Below are positions 25,784-33,895 of a DNA stretch of 64,000 bases, one piece after another (position 1 is the first letter of the stretch; every line of letters starts with the position of its first letter). The notes below the pieces were generated by a model. It worked only from the letters and a program-made list of their open reading frames with translations. It made no database searches and was not told the origin of the DNA. Position numbers and translations under genes: made by a program. The DNA lies in contig NZ_FNSV01000004.1 in NCBI RefSeq assembly GCF_900105905.1, positions 186,001-250,000 of the forward strand. The letters are read 5' to 3'. The DNA is from Rhodococcus koreensis (GTDB taxonomy: Bacteria; Actinomycetota; Actinomycetes; Mycobacteriales; Mycobacteriaceae).

Positions 25784-26992
25784 TTACTTCGCGCCGTCGA
25801 GGATCAGATACTGTGCGGAAATACGCTGATCAACATCGGTTTTGGTTCCCGACGTCGATTGGCCCACGTACCGGCCTCCTGCGACCCAGCACGCATCGCT
25901 GGTGCCGTTTGTGGTGCACTGCGCGTTGGGTAGGCCCGCCGGCGACGGAGCTTTCGTCCACCCTTCCTGGTCGAGGTTCGCGGTGACGAGGCCGTCGAGG
26001 AGTTTCTGCGCGGACTCCGGCGACTCGGAGCGATAGACATACGAGTCGTAGACGGCGACACGGTCGGTGTTGGTGTCATCGAGGACCTTGTAGAGGCGCG
26101 ATGCGTCGGCGAACTGATCGTTGGCGAGCTGCGAGATTCCCCGCGGACCGTAGACGGCCATCTCCTGGGTGGCCAGAGCCCCGTCGGGTCGTCCGACGGT
26201 GTAGATCAGCACATCATCCTGGTCCATCTTGATGTCCTTGATCTGATCGACCGGGGTGGCAGGGAACTGATCGATCAGCGGCTCCTGCAGCTCGAGGGCC
26301 TTCGCGATCGTCCGTGCGGTCGAATCCTTCTCCGTGCCCGGCACCCGCGCCGACGAGTACAGCAAGTAGTTGCCGTGGGCGGTGAAACCCTTCACGGTCA
26401 CAACCGGTTTCTTCGTGGTGAAGTCGGCCGATTCCCGGCTCGAGACGAACGAGTTCGGCAGGATGTCGATCTTCTCCGCCGTCTGGGCGCCGACCCCGCC
26501 GTTGTCCGTGGTCACCAGACTGGTGTGGATTCGCTCTGCCGCCGAAGCTGCCGCTGCATCGTCGGTGAGGCGCAGGACGATCTGCGAAAACTCACGCTCG
26601 CCACTGGGCGTCTTCGCGGAGGTCATGTACCCGGCGACGAGCGATTCGCCCACGATCGCGGCCCCGGGTTCGGAGAAGCTGTCCTTGAGCACCTTGGGAT
26701 CGGTCACCGGCTTCGAGGAGCCGAACGACTCGGTTATTTCGGGGTCGACCTCGAACGGCAGCGTGGTGAACTCGGCCATCCGCTGACTTTCGATCGCGAC
26801 GGTTTTGTCCGGGTCGGCAGTCCCGTACGGGGGCTGCGGCGTCGTCGGGAAGTCCCCGGTGTTCAACGCGGCGCGATCCACACCCGCGGTCGGTGCGGTG
26901 TCGCCGCCGACCGCAGCCTCCGAGCTGCCGCATCCTGCCAGCAGTACCCCGGCCGCGACTGCCCCTGCAGCCACGCGCATGAATTTGATCAT
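25784..26992 (-). CDS. lipoprotein, DUF7373-like, copy 1
   Basis: A 402-residue lipoprotein with signal MRVAAGAVAAGVLLAGCGS (lipobox LAGC). The mature part shows the features of an actinobacterial lipoprotein family with a FPTTPQPPYG-type N-terminus and repeated blocks (ADFTTKKPVVTVKGFTAHGNYL; DQDDVLIYTVGRPDG). The likely start is ATG 26992; GTG 26998 and ATG 26980 are alternatives. Its paralogue at 27782-29008 is transcribed divergently, with one CD225 gene between. It probably sits on the outer face of the cytoplasmic membrane. Function unknown. Confidence 0.8.
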   Translation of the reverse strand: MIKFMRVAAGAVAAGVLLAGCGSSEAAVGGDTAPTAGVDRAALNTGDFPTTPQPPYGTADPDKTVAIESQRMAEFTTLPFEVDPEITESFGSSKPVTDPKVLKDSFSEPGAAIVGESLVAGYMTSAKTPSGEREFSQIVLRLTDDAAAASAAERIHTSLVTTDNGGVGAQTAEKIDILPNSFVSSRESADFTTKKPVVTVKGFTAHGNYLLYSSARVPGTEKDSTARTIAKALELQEPLIDQFPATPVDQIKDIKMDQDDVLIYTVGRPDGALATQEMAVYGPRGISQLANDQFADASRLYKVLDDTNTDRVAVYDSYVYRSESPESAQKLLDGLVTANLDQEGWTKAPSPAGLPNAQCTTNGTSDACWVAGGRYVGQSTSGTKTDVDQRISAQYLILDGAK

Positions 26993-27186
26993 CCTCACCT
27001 GTGCATGTCCTTCCCGCGATCATCACCGTGATGGCAACGGTGCGTCGCCGGTGAATGTGTCGTCCCCGGTTGGATGCGGGCGCCACACGGAAAGTTCCAT
27101 GATGTGACGTGCCTCACCCGAGCGGGAGGGCTGACCTGCGTCCGCATCGTTGTGTGGCCGTGGATGGTCCGCACCGGTAGCGGCGC

Positions 27187-27525
27187 TCACCAGGCCTTCG
27201 TGCCCGCGGACGTCATCACCGAGGTCGTGGCCACGAACCACAGCACAGACACTGCAACGACGGCCCCGAAAAGGAGCGCGAGCTGCCCGAGTATGCGTGC
27301 CCGCTCGGAGGAACGTTCCGCGGCAGCGACATCGCCGACGATCCAGTGGGGCAGGACCTTCGACGAATGACTGAACGCCGAGAAGGCGAGTGGCCAGAAG
27401 AAGATCAGGGCCGTGACCGCCCAGCCGATGTTCGACGGAGGCCCCACCCGCGAGGGGGTGGTGGGCGGAGAAAGGTCCTGGTGCATCGACATCGAGGGAT
27501 CCGGAACATTCGTGGGCGGGTTCAT
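27187..27525 (-). CDS. CD225/dispanin family membrane protein, second copy
   Basis: A 112-residue protein with a Pro/Ser-rich head and the CD225 core NIGWAVTALIFFWPLAFSAFSHSSKV, followed by a basic loop (RSSERARILGQ) and a second helix (LALLFGAVVAVSVLWFV). It parallels the copy at 23902. AAGGAG lies about nine bases before ATG 27525. It lies between the two divergent lipoprotein genes, so the lipoprotein-plus-dispanin unit seems to have been duplicated. Confidence 0.85.
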   Translation of the reverse strand: MNPPTNVPDPSMSMHQDLSPPTTPSRVGPPSNIGWAVTALIFFWPLAFSAFSHSSKVLPHWIVGDVAAAERSSERARILGQLALLFGAVVAVSVLWFVATTSVMTSAGTKAW

Positions 27526-27781
27526 CGGAGGGTCTCCTTGATGGCGGTGAGCGTGGACGGTAGTGAGAGGGCCGCCGAATAGGGAAAGTTCCCAACGAGG
27601 TTCGCTCCGGCCGTCGGGCGACCTCGAGGTTGCCCGCACACGATGCGCCTGTGGTCTAGATCACAAAAGGGTGGGGAACCTTTCGCCTCCCGCCGGCATC
27701 CGACTACACAAGAGTCCTCCACGTGGCCGCAATCAGCCGTGCCCGATCAGTGCGAAGGACCAGCATGGAAGGAACACCACG

Positions 27782-29008
27782 TTGAGGACCACGAAGCTGA
27801 TACCGTTGGCCGCCGCTCTGACGGCGGGCCTGCTGCTCGCCGGCTGCAGCGCCGACGGCGAACCGACCGGTGCATCCGGCGGCGACGCACCCACGACCGC
27901 GAACGTCGACAAGGCGGCCCTGGACACCGGTGACTACCCGACCACCCCGGCGCCTCCCTACGGCTACGCCGACCCCACCTCGGCCGGATCCATCGAAGGA
28001 CAACGCCTCTCCGAGTTCACCACCCTGCCCTACGAGATCGACGCCGACCTGACCGAAGTGAAGATGCCGACCGGGCCGCTGAAAGACGGCGGCGCCGTGT
28101 CCATGCTGATCAGCGGCAACGTCAGCCAGGTTGCCCTGGACAACGGGATGATGACCGGGTTCTCCACCGTCGCATCCACTCCCGGGAGGGACAACTCCCG
28201 CTCCGTCCTGCACGCGGTCCTGCGTTTCGGCGACAACGCCGCGGCAACCGCGGCGGCCGAGGGGATCTACCAGGGCTTGCTCACCGAGGACAGCGGCATG
28301 GGTCTGCCTGTCCCGGAGAACATCGACGTCCTGCCGAACACCAAGGTCACCGTCCACGACATCCCGGACCTCAAGAAGGTCGATGTCAACGCGCTGACCG
28401 TGCACGGCGACTACATCATCTACACCTGGGCCTCGGCACCGACCGATCAGAAGGACTGGACCGCGAAGTCCGTCGCGAAGGCCCTGCAGTTGCAGGAACC
28501 GCTCCTCGACAAGTTCCCAGCCACCCCGAAGGACAAAACGAAAGAACTCAAGATCGACCAGAACGACCTGCTGATCTACGCGGTCCCCAACAAAGAGGGT
28601 GACGCGAGGCAGACCTCGCAGATGGCCGTCTACGGGCCCCGCGGCATGGCGCACCGATCGACCAACCCGCAGTTGACCTACGAGGTGCTCACCGGCGCCG
28701 GCGTCGAGCACGCCGCCTCCTACAACACGAGCGTCTACCGGGCCGCCTCGGCGGACGATGCGATCACGGTGCTCGACGCCTTCGTCGACGACCTGACCGC
28801 GGCCGGCTTCGCCGCCGCACCGGCGCCCGCAGGACTGCCGGACGCCAAGTGCCTGGCCAAGGACACCACCTCGGGTGAGGAGAACTACTGCTACGTGGTC
28901 AACGGCCGCTACATGGGCGAAGCGGGTGGACTCGACAAGAAGGACGTCGACCAGCAGATCGCGGCGCAGTACCTGATCCTCGAGCAGGCCGACCAAGACG
29001 CAGAATAA
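27782..29008 (+). CDS. lipoprotein, DUF7373-like, copy 2
   Basis: A 408-residue paralogue of the lipoprotein at 25784-26992, matching it along the whole length (GDYPTTPAPPYGYADPTSAG; VDVNALTVHGDYIIYTWASA; MAVYGPRGM). Signal peptide LIPLAAALTAGLLLAGCSA with lipobox LAGC. The start is TTG 27782, supported by GAAGGA eight bases upstream and by alignment to the paralogue. A 14-bp hairpin follows the stop, then the second aspartate-repeat gene on the same strand. Confidence 0.82.
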   Translation: MRTTKLIPLAAALTAGLLLAGCSADGEPTGASGGDAPTTANVDKAALDTGDYPTTPAPPYGYADPTSAGSIEGQRLSEFTTLPYEIDADLTEVKMPTGPLKDGGAVSMLISGNVSQVALDNGMMTGFSTVASTPGRDNSRSVLHAVLRFGDNAAATAAAEGIYQGLLTEDSGMGLPVPENIDVLPNTKVTVHDIPDLKKVDVNALTVHGDYIIYTWASAPTDQKDWTAKSVAKALQLQEPLLDKFPATPKDKTKELKIDQNDLLIYAVPNKEGDARQTSQMAVYGPRGMAHRSTNPQLTYEVLTGAGVEHAASYNTSVYRAASADDAITVLDAFVDDLTAAGFAAAPAPAGLPDAKCLAKDTTSGEENYCYVVNGRYMGEAGGLDKKDVDQQIAAQYLILEQADQDAE

Positions 29009-29024
29009 ATCGACCGCACGCCAA

Positions 29025-29056
29025 GGTGCCCACCCGCCCTGTGGCGGGTGGGCACC
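29025..29056 (+). terminator. hairpin after lipoprotein copy 2
   Basis: GGTGCCCACCCGCC at 29025-29038 pairs perfectly with 29043-29056 around CTGT, 16 bases past the stop. Nearly the same stem ends the paralogous gene at 25740-25769. Confidence 0.8.
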
Positions 29057-29170
29057 GCTGTATCTGCCGGCCCGTGGCCCCCAAGTCAGTCCGGGGAACG
29101 GGAACATTTCCGCCACACCGCGACTCCAACGTAGTAGAGGCGACCACGCCACCACGAACTGGAGATGACG

Positions 29171-29617
29171 ATGACGAACCCCGAAAACTCAACCGGCCAA
29201 TACCGTTCCGAGCGCGATCTGGACGGTGACGGCATCGTCGATACGACCGAGATCGACCTCGACGGCGACGGACGTGTCGACTCGATCGAGCACGACCTCA
29301 ACGGTGACGGACTCACCGACGTCCAGGAGAACAGAGCGCCGGGTTCGGAGACCTTCGACAACGTCGCCTTCGACGCGAACAACGACGGCATCGCAGAGCT
29401 CGTGCAAACCGACGCGAACGAAAATGGGGTCTTCGACATGGTGTCGGTCGACGCGGACAACGACCTCTCCTTCGAGGCGATGCTCTACGACACCGACGGA
29501 AATGACCAGGTCGACGCTGCCGTCTTCGATACCGACGGCGACCACTCGCACGACCTACGGATCGAGGACCACAACGGCGACGGGCTCCCCGACGTCATCA
29601 TGAACGACCTGATCTGA
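29171..29617 (+). CDS. aspartate-rich repeat (EF-hand/dockerin-like) protein, short copy
   Basis: A 148-residue protein with about eight D-x-D/N-x-D/N-G repeats (DLDGDGIVDTTEIDLDGDG, DANNDGIAEL, DTDGDHSHDL), each able to form a calcium loop. The N-terminus MTNPENSTGQYRSERDLDGDG parallels the copy at 13033-13794, which supports ATG 29171 over ATG 29165; GGAG lies seven bases upstream of it. Soluble, no signal peptide. It closes the Hsp70/dynamin neighbourhood. Confidence 0.8.
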   Translation: MTNPENSTGQYRSERDLDGDGIVDTTEIDLDGDGRVDSIEHDLNGDGLTDVQENRAPGSETFDNVAFDANNDGIAELVQTDANENGVFDMVSVDADNDLSFEAMLYDTDGNDQVDAAVFDTDGDHSHDLRIEDHNGDGLPDVIMNDLI

Positions 29618-29747
29618 TCTGACCATGCATTCAGGCATCCGACGTTGCGCGAGGTCAATCGTTCCACGTCGAAAGCCCGACTTCGCTGGTGCGCAACGTA
29701 TTGCGTGCGAGACCGGGACTGCACAATCTAGGTGAGGGGAAGCGGGT

Positions 29748-29909
29748 GTGAGTGCGCACGACCCTGCGGACGGCGAGGTGTCGTCGGAACGATCTGAGGC
29801 CACGACATCACTCGAACACCCGGCCGGCGACGACTCGGCAGAACTGCGGTCTCAGATGCGACGGCTGTCAGCGATCGCCGAGATCGGCTCGTCCGGGTTG
29901 TCTCTGTGA
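29748..29909 (+). CDS. 53-residue hypothetical protein
   Basis: A frame from GTG 29748 with GAGGGGAAGCGGG upstream. The product is acidic at the start (MSAHDPADGEVSSERSEATT) and ends in a short helix (LRSQMRRLSAIAEIGSSG). No family recognised. It lies just upstream of the second 6C RNA. Confidence 0.5.
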   Translation: MSAHDPADGEVSSERSEATTSLEHPAGDDSAELRSQMRRLSAIAEIGSSGLSL

Positions 29910-30089
29910 CATCGCCCTTTGCTCGCACCGCCCCGAGACCAGATCGCCGAGGTTGACGAATCCCCGGCGGTCCCCGTCGGACGGTCGACAGGTTACGAAC
30001 ACGTCGACACCATCGTCCACAGCCACTCGCGCACCGCTTGCGGACTTTTCTTCTCGCGGGCCGCGGGATGGGCACTCACGCAGGCGCAG

Positions 30090-30095
30090 TACACT
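30090..30095 (+). promoter_or_regulatory. -10 box of 6C RNA copy 2
   Basis: TACACT, exactly seven bases before GTTCC at 30103, the same spacing as in the other two 6C copies. No clear -35 box. Confidence 0.6.
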
Positions 30096-30102
30096 CCTTA
30101 CT

Positions 30103-30212
30103 GTTCCACAGAACATCCCCCCAATTTTGTTCTGTAGAACGTCCCCCTGTGTCCAGCGTCGCCCCCCGACGCGGACGCCAGCGCCCCAGCACCACCCCCC
30201 GGTGCTGGGGTG
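30103..30212 (+). ncRNA. 6C small RNA, copy 2
   Basis: Three hairpins in a row, each with a C-run loop. Hairpin 1: 30103-30114 with 30129-30140, 11 of 12 pairs, loop ATCCCCCCAATTTT. Hairpin 2: GCGTC/GACGC at 30156-30172 around CCCCCC, extended by GTCC/GGAC. Hairpin 3: CCCCAGCACC at 30184-30193 with 30201-30210 around ACCCCCC, which may be the terminator. It matches the actinobacterial 6C RNA pattern and has one hairpin more than copies 1 and 3. It ends about 110 bases before the start of the eight-unit RHH gene, so it could also be that gene's leader. Confidence 0.88.
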
Positions 30213-30324
30213 CACTACGTTCGGACCGCCCGACTCGCCGTCACTCAGGCAGACTGCGGCGGTGGGGCGGTGTTCCCGGGGTCGAGTGCAGAACCGGCAG
30301 GCGTTGCCGTCGAGGTGGAAGGTG

Positions 30325-32001
30325 ATGAGCGAGACGAGCATGGGCCGCGTACCGGTGGGGGATCCGATCCCGCTCCGGTTCGATCCGACGACCAAACAAC
30401 GCCTCGAGCAGTACGCCGCCGGCATCGGGCCCCGACGTTTCGGGGCGCTGGTGCGGGTGGCCGCCCGCCGGCTTCTCGCCGACCCTGACCGGGTGCCGGC
30501 GGCCCTGACCGCAGCCCGGTGGGCGTCCGCCGACGCCCGCCGCCTCCCGTGGGCGGAGCGACCTCTGAACCTAGACCCCGCCACCCGCACACGCCTGGAT
30601 GAACTCGCCCGCGAGTTGCACACCGACCGCAGCGCGATCGTCCGCGTCGCGCTGCACCGCTTCCTCACCGCGGCGGGACGATTCCGCCACCCGGTGCTCC
30701 GCGAAGACGCCCGCACCGACCTGACGACTCGCACCTACGTGTACCTCAACCGCTCCACCCTCGACCGACTCGAGCGGCTCATCAGCCGCCACGGCGACGC
30801 CCCCACCGCCGCAGCCATCCGGGTCGCGGTGCGTCGTCTCCTCGACGACCCGGGCGATCTCGCCACCGACCTGACCACGATCGGCGCCGCCCGCGACCTG
30901 AAACCGGAGACCCTCGGCCCGCGCTCGAACGTGAACTTCGACGACGATTTGCGCGACCAACTCGACACGCTCGCCGAACGGCTCGACTCGAACCGCGCCG
31001 AACTCATGCGCCTGGCCGCCCGCCAACTCCTCGCGAACCCGCGGGACCTCGATCAGGCGGTGACCGACGAGATCTACCGCGGGGACGCCAACCGGGCCAA
31101 GCTCCTCGCCCGCAACACCCGCCGTCGGCAGGCCGCGGCCGCCGATCAACTCGCTCAGATGCCTCTTCGGGCGCCGAGTCCGCAGGGGAACCCATTCGGG
31201 AAACGGCACGTCTTCCGGTTCGACGAGGACACCAAACGCCGGCTGGAGGAGCTGGCGGACGAGTACGGTCCCCGCCGGGTCTCCGCGCTGCTGCGGGTGG
31301 GAATTCGCCGACTCATCGGGTCCCCTTGCGCCGAGGCCGATCTCGCGCAGGCCCGCCGGGTCGCCGACCAGGCGCGGGCGCTGCCGCACGACCCGGTCAC
31401 CCTGAGGCTGGACTCGCCCACAGGGGCCCGCTTCGGCGCCCTCGCCGCCAACCATGAGGCGACGCCGCGGGACCTGGTCGCGGTCGCGGTGCACCGCTTC
31501 CTCACCGCCCCCGGCCACTACAAGGCGGCGCTGATCGACGAGGCCGGCGCATCCCGGCTCGACGAGAAGATCAAGGTCTCGCTCCGCCCCACCGCCCTGC
31601 GCGACATCGACCGACTCGCCGGCCGCCACGGCACCCGGTTGAGCTCGGCGTTGGTGCGCGTCGCGGTGCGCCGGCTCCTCGACGACCCCGGCGACCTCGC
31701 GGGCGACCTCGTCACCGTTGCGCCGGCGCACGACCTGCGTCCCGCACCGCGTACGGCCCGGGTCGACGTCGCCCTCGACGACGAACTCCTCGTCCACCTC
31801 GACGCCCTCGCCGACCGGCTCGGCTCGGACCGTCAGGAACTGGTGTATCTCGCGGCCAAACGGATCCTCCGCTTCCATCACAACATCGAAAACCGGATAC
31901 TCGACGAGATGTTCCGCGCCCCGACCAGCCGGAAACACCTGCTGGCCAAACACGCCCGCCGCGAGAAAACTCGACGGACGGACCGCGGTAGCGACACCTG
32001 A
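30325..32001 (+). CDS. multi-domain protein with eight ribbon-helix-helix-like units
   Basis: A 558-residue protein made of eight consecutive RHH-like units. Each has a strand (LRFDPTTK, YVYLNRST, VNFDDDLR, FRFDEDTK...) followed by two helices ending in VRVAVRRLL-DDP or close variants. Units 1-4 and 5-8 are the halves of an internal duplication: both halves order the units alike, and units 3 and 7 share the RVAVRRLLDDPGDLA-DL run. RHH domains bind DNA as dimers, so eight units in one chain could form four dimer-like modules reading a long operator. Start at ATG 30325; ATG 30340 is possible. Preceded by 6C RNA copy 2. Confidence 0.75.
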   Translation: MSETSMGRVPVGDPIPLRFDPTTKQRLEQYAAGIGPRRFGALVRVAARRLLADPDRVPAALTAARWASADARRLPWAERPLNLDPATRTRLDELARELHTDRSAIVRVALHRFLTAAGRFRHPVLREDARTDLTTRTYVYLNRSTLDRLERLISRHGDAPTAAAIRVAVRRLLDDPGDLATDLTTIGAARDLKPETLGPRSNVNFDDDLRDQLDTLAERLDSNRAELMRLAARQLLANPRDLDQAVTDEIYRGDANRAKLLARNTRRRQAAAADQLAQMPLRAPSPQGNPFGKRHVFRFDEDTKRRLEELADEYGPRRVSALLRVGIRRLIGSPCAEADLAQARRVADQARALPHDPVTLRLDSPTGARFGALAANHEATPRDLVAVAVHRFLTAPGHYKAALIDEAGASRLDEKIKVSLRPTALRDIDRLAGRHGTRLSSALVRVAVRRLLDDPGDLAGDLVTVAPAHDLRPAPRTARVDVALDDELLVHLDALADRLGSDRQELVYLAAKRILRFHHNIENRILDEMFRAPTSRKHLLAKHARREKTRRTDRGSDT

Positions 32002-32048
32002 ACTGCGAGAATAGATCGTGGGTCGGGCCCGCACCACCGGAGGACCCC

Positions 32049-32366
32049 ATGTCACGGTTTCTGCTCCTCACCCTCGCCGCGGCGGCCACAGCGGCTGCGG
32101 CGGTGTCCCTGACCGCAGCGCCCGCACACGCCGCGCCATCCGTCCCGAGTGGATGCGTATGGCAGAGTTTCGTCATCGGCGGGCTGTCGACGTGTGCACC
32201 GAGTTCGGTGAATTCCCATCAGGTGGAGGTGGTGTGCCATCTGCTCGGAGGGTTCCCCTATATGGACTTTTCCGTGTGGGGGCTGGCCGTGCCCACCTCC
32301 CAGCCATCGATCGCGCTGTGCCCGCCGTTTCACGTCGGACTCGGCGGCACTGTGCACACCCGATAA
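32049..32366 (+). CDS. secreted hypothetical protein
   Basis: A 105-residue protein with a signal peptide (FLLLTLAAAATAAAAVSLTAAPAHAA, cleavage after AHA) and a small mature domain with four cysteines, probably two disulfides. GGAGG lies six bases before ATG 32049. No family recognised. Confidence 0.75.
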   Translation: MSRFLLLTLAAAATAAAAVSLTAAPAHAAPSVPSGCVWQSFVIGGLSTCAPSSVNSHQVEVVCHLLGGFPYMDFSVWGLAVPTSQPSIALCPPFHVGLGGTVHTR

Positions 32367-32657
32367 CCCCGGTGTGCCTCTTGCCCTGCAGAAACAACCG
32401 GACTTCACAGCGGTGCGGTGATCGGCGCGGCAGCGCCGGCCTGTTGCTCTTTGCGATCTGCGGGTAAACCCGCCATCAGTCGGCCTGTCCCCTATGGGGC
32501 CCACTCATTGGGTAGCTGTACCGATCCGCCTCCGGCGGTCGATACACAGCGCAGGAGGTGTGCTTCCATTCAACTGAGCCCGTTCCGACCAAGGAGTTTC
32601 CCGTGACCGCGTGCAATACGTAGTTGTCGGGGCCAACTTCACCGTGCGGAGGACGCC

Positions 32658-32765
32658 ATGGACGACCTGAGTGTTTGGGGCATTCCCGAGTGGGCGCAGC
32701 CCGCCTTCTATGCGATCGCCAACGGTCTGGCACAGATCGCGTACTGGTGGTTCAGCGTCACGTGA
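32658..32765 (+). CDS. 35-residue hydrophobic microprotein
   Basis: A 35-codon frame from ATG 32658 with GGAGG five bases upstream. It encodes MDDLSVWGIPEWAQPAF followed by a hydrophobic, aromatic helix (AIANGLAQIAYWWFSV). Too short for usual gene calling. In size and hydrophobicity it recalls the 30-residue microprotein at 4334-4426, and both could be membrane or cell-wall peptides. The 290 bases before it hold nothing else I recognise. Confidence 0.55.
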   Translation: MDDLSVWGIPEWAQPAFYAIANGLAQIAYWWFSVT

Positions 32766-32828
32766 GGGCTTTACTGGTAACCCTGCATACTCGGTTGGTG
32801 CGCATGCGATCTATTCGGGTGACGGCTG

Positions 32829-33080
32829 TCAGGGGCGAGTTTCATCTGCCAGCTGGCGCCTTGGGCGCAGGGCGTTTTGGGTGCGCTCGGACACCACCTG
32901 GAACGGTGCCAGCTCGTCCATATCCGTGTCATTCATGATCGATTCCACCCCCGTGGTCGCGAGGTATCGGACGCCTACACGGTTCACGTACGGGTACCAG
33001 CACGGACCGGTACTTCGATACAGCACACCCTCCGGAACGTCCCTCCAACTGCTCCAGGTGCCGTGATGCGCGTTCGTCAT
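32829..33080 (-). CDS. hypothetical small protein
   Basis: An 83-residue protein starting MTNAHHGTWSSWRDVPEG at ATG 33080, with GAGAGACGGG upstream. It is rich in aromatic strands (VLYRSTGPCWYPYVNRVGVRYL) and has an acidic turn (NDTDMDELAPF). No family recognised. Single gene, convergent with the microprotein. Confidence 0.6.
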   Translation of the reverse strand: MTNAHHGTWSSWRDVPEGVLYRSTGPCWYPYVNRVGVRYLATTGVESIMNDTDMDELAPFQVVSERTQNALRPRRQLADETRP

Positions 33081-33158
33081 TCCCGTCTCTCTCATCTGTG
33101 GTCCTTGGCGGCCTTTTTTGTCCCACGGTTGCGCCGATTCAACGGCGCGGTGTCGATG

Positions 33159-33674
33159 TCATGCGAAAGTCCGGGCGGGCGGACATGAGATGTGGTTCCT
33201 GCGGGTCGCGCGTGATATTCCGGTAACGACCCGCCGGGGCCAATCGAATGGGTGTGGTTCGCGCCGAGGCGGATTCGCGGGCGAGGTGAAGAGATCGACG
33301 ATGGCGAGTTCACCGCGTTCGGCATCGGCGATCGCCAGGGTGACATCGGTGTTCCGTAGAACGAATCTGAGACATTTTCAGCATGCTTGCTTGTCGTAAC
33401 CGTCCGGTGAACCGGTGCCGTCCCACGCGATAGCGGCGGCAATAGCGCGCAACCGTGCGGTGTGCATCGAACGAGGGTGACCGTTCTCGTCGTGACCGTG
33501 ACCGAAGTAGCACCAACCGTGGTCGTAGATGACGTGTCCGCGCCGCCCCAGCACTACACGCCAGTCGTACGCCATACGCATTACGTCGACGCAATGCTCA
33601 TCGTTCAAGTCTTTGACGTGGAATCCACCGTCGATCGGTGTCATCCCGTCGATAATGTCGTTCACGGTGTTCAT
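33159..33674 (-). pseudogene. hypothetical gene interrupted by an in-frame TGA
   Basis: From ATG 33674 a 98-codon frame (MNTVNDIIDGMTPIDGGFHV) ends in TGA at 33378-33380. The same frame then remains clearly coding for 72 more codons (LRFVLRNTDVTLAIADAERG) to a second TGA at 33159, without any start codon of its own. The two parts look like one protein of about 171 residues with a stop in the middle. It could be a mutation, a sequencing error or UGA read-through. No family recognised. Confidence 0.55.
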
Positions 33675-33895
33675 GCTAAGCGCGGGACAATGCCGACGCG
33701 AACAGGACGAGTGGGTGATTAGTTCGGAATCTACACTGGCCACATCGATTGGATCTGAGCTGATGGGGGACGTCTCGTGTCCGCGGCCCGGGCCGCGGAC
33801 AGGATTGCTATCGAGGCTAGCGCTGCTCGCAACGTTATGTGGGGATCTGGGTGCGATCGGGGCGCAGGCGCACCTCCGACGAACACCTGTTGACT

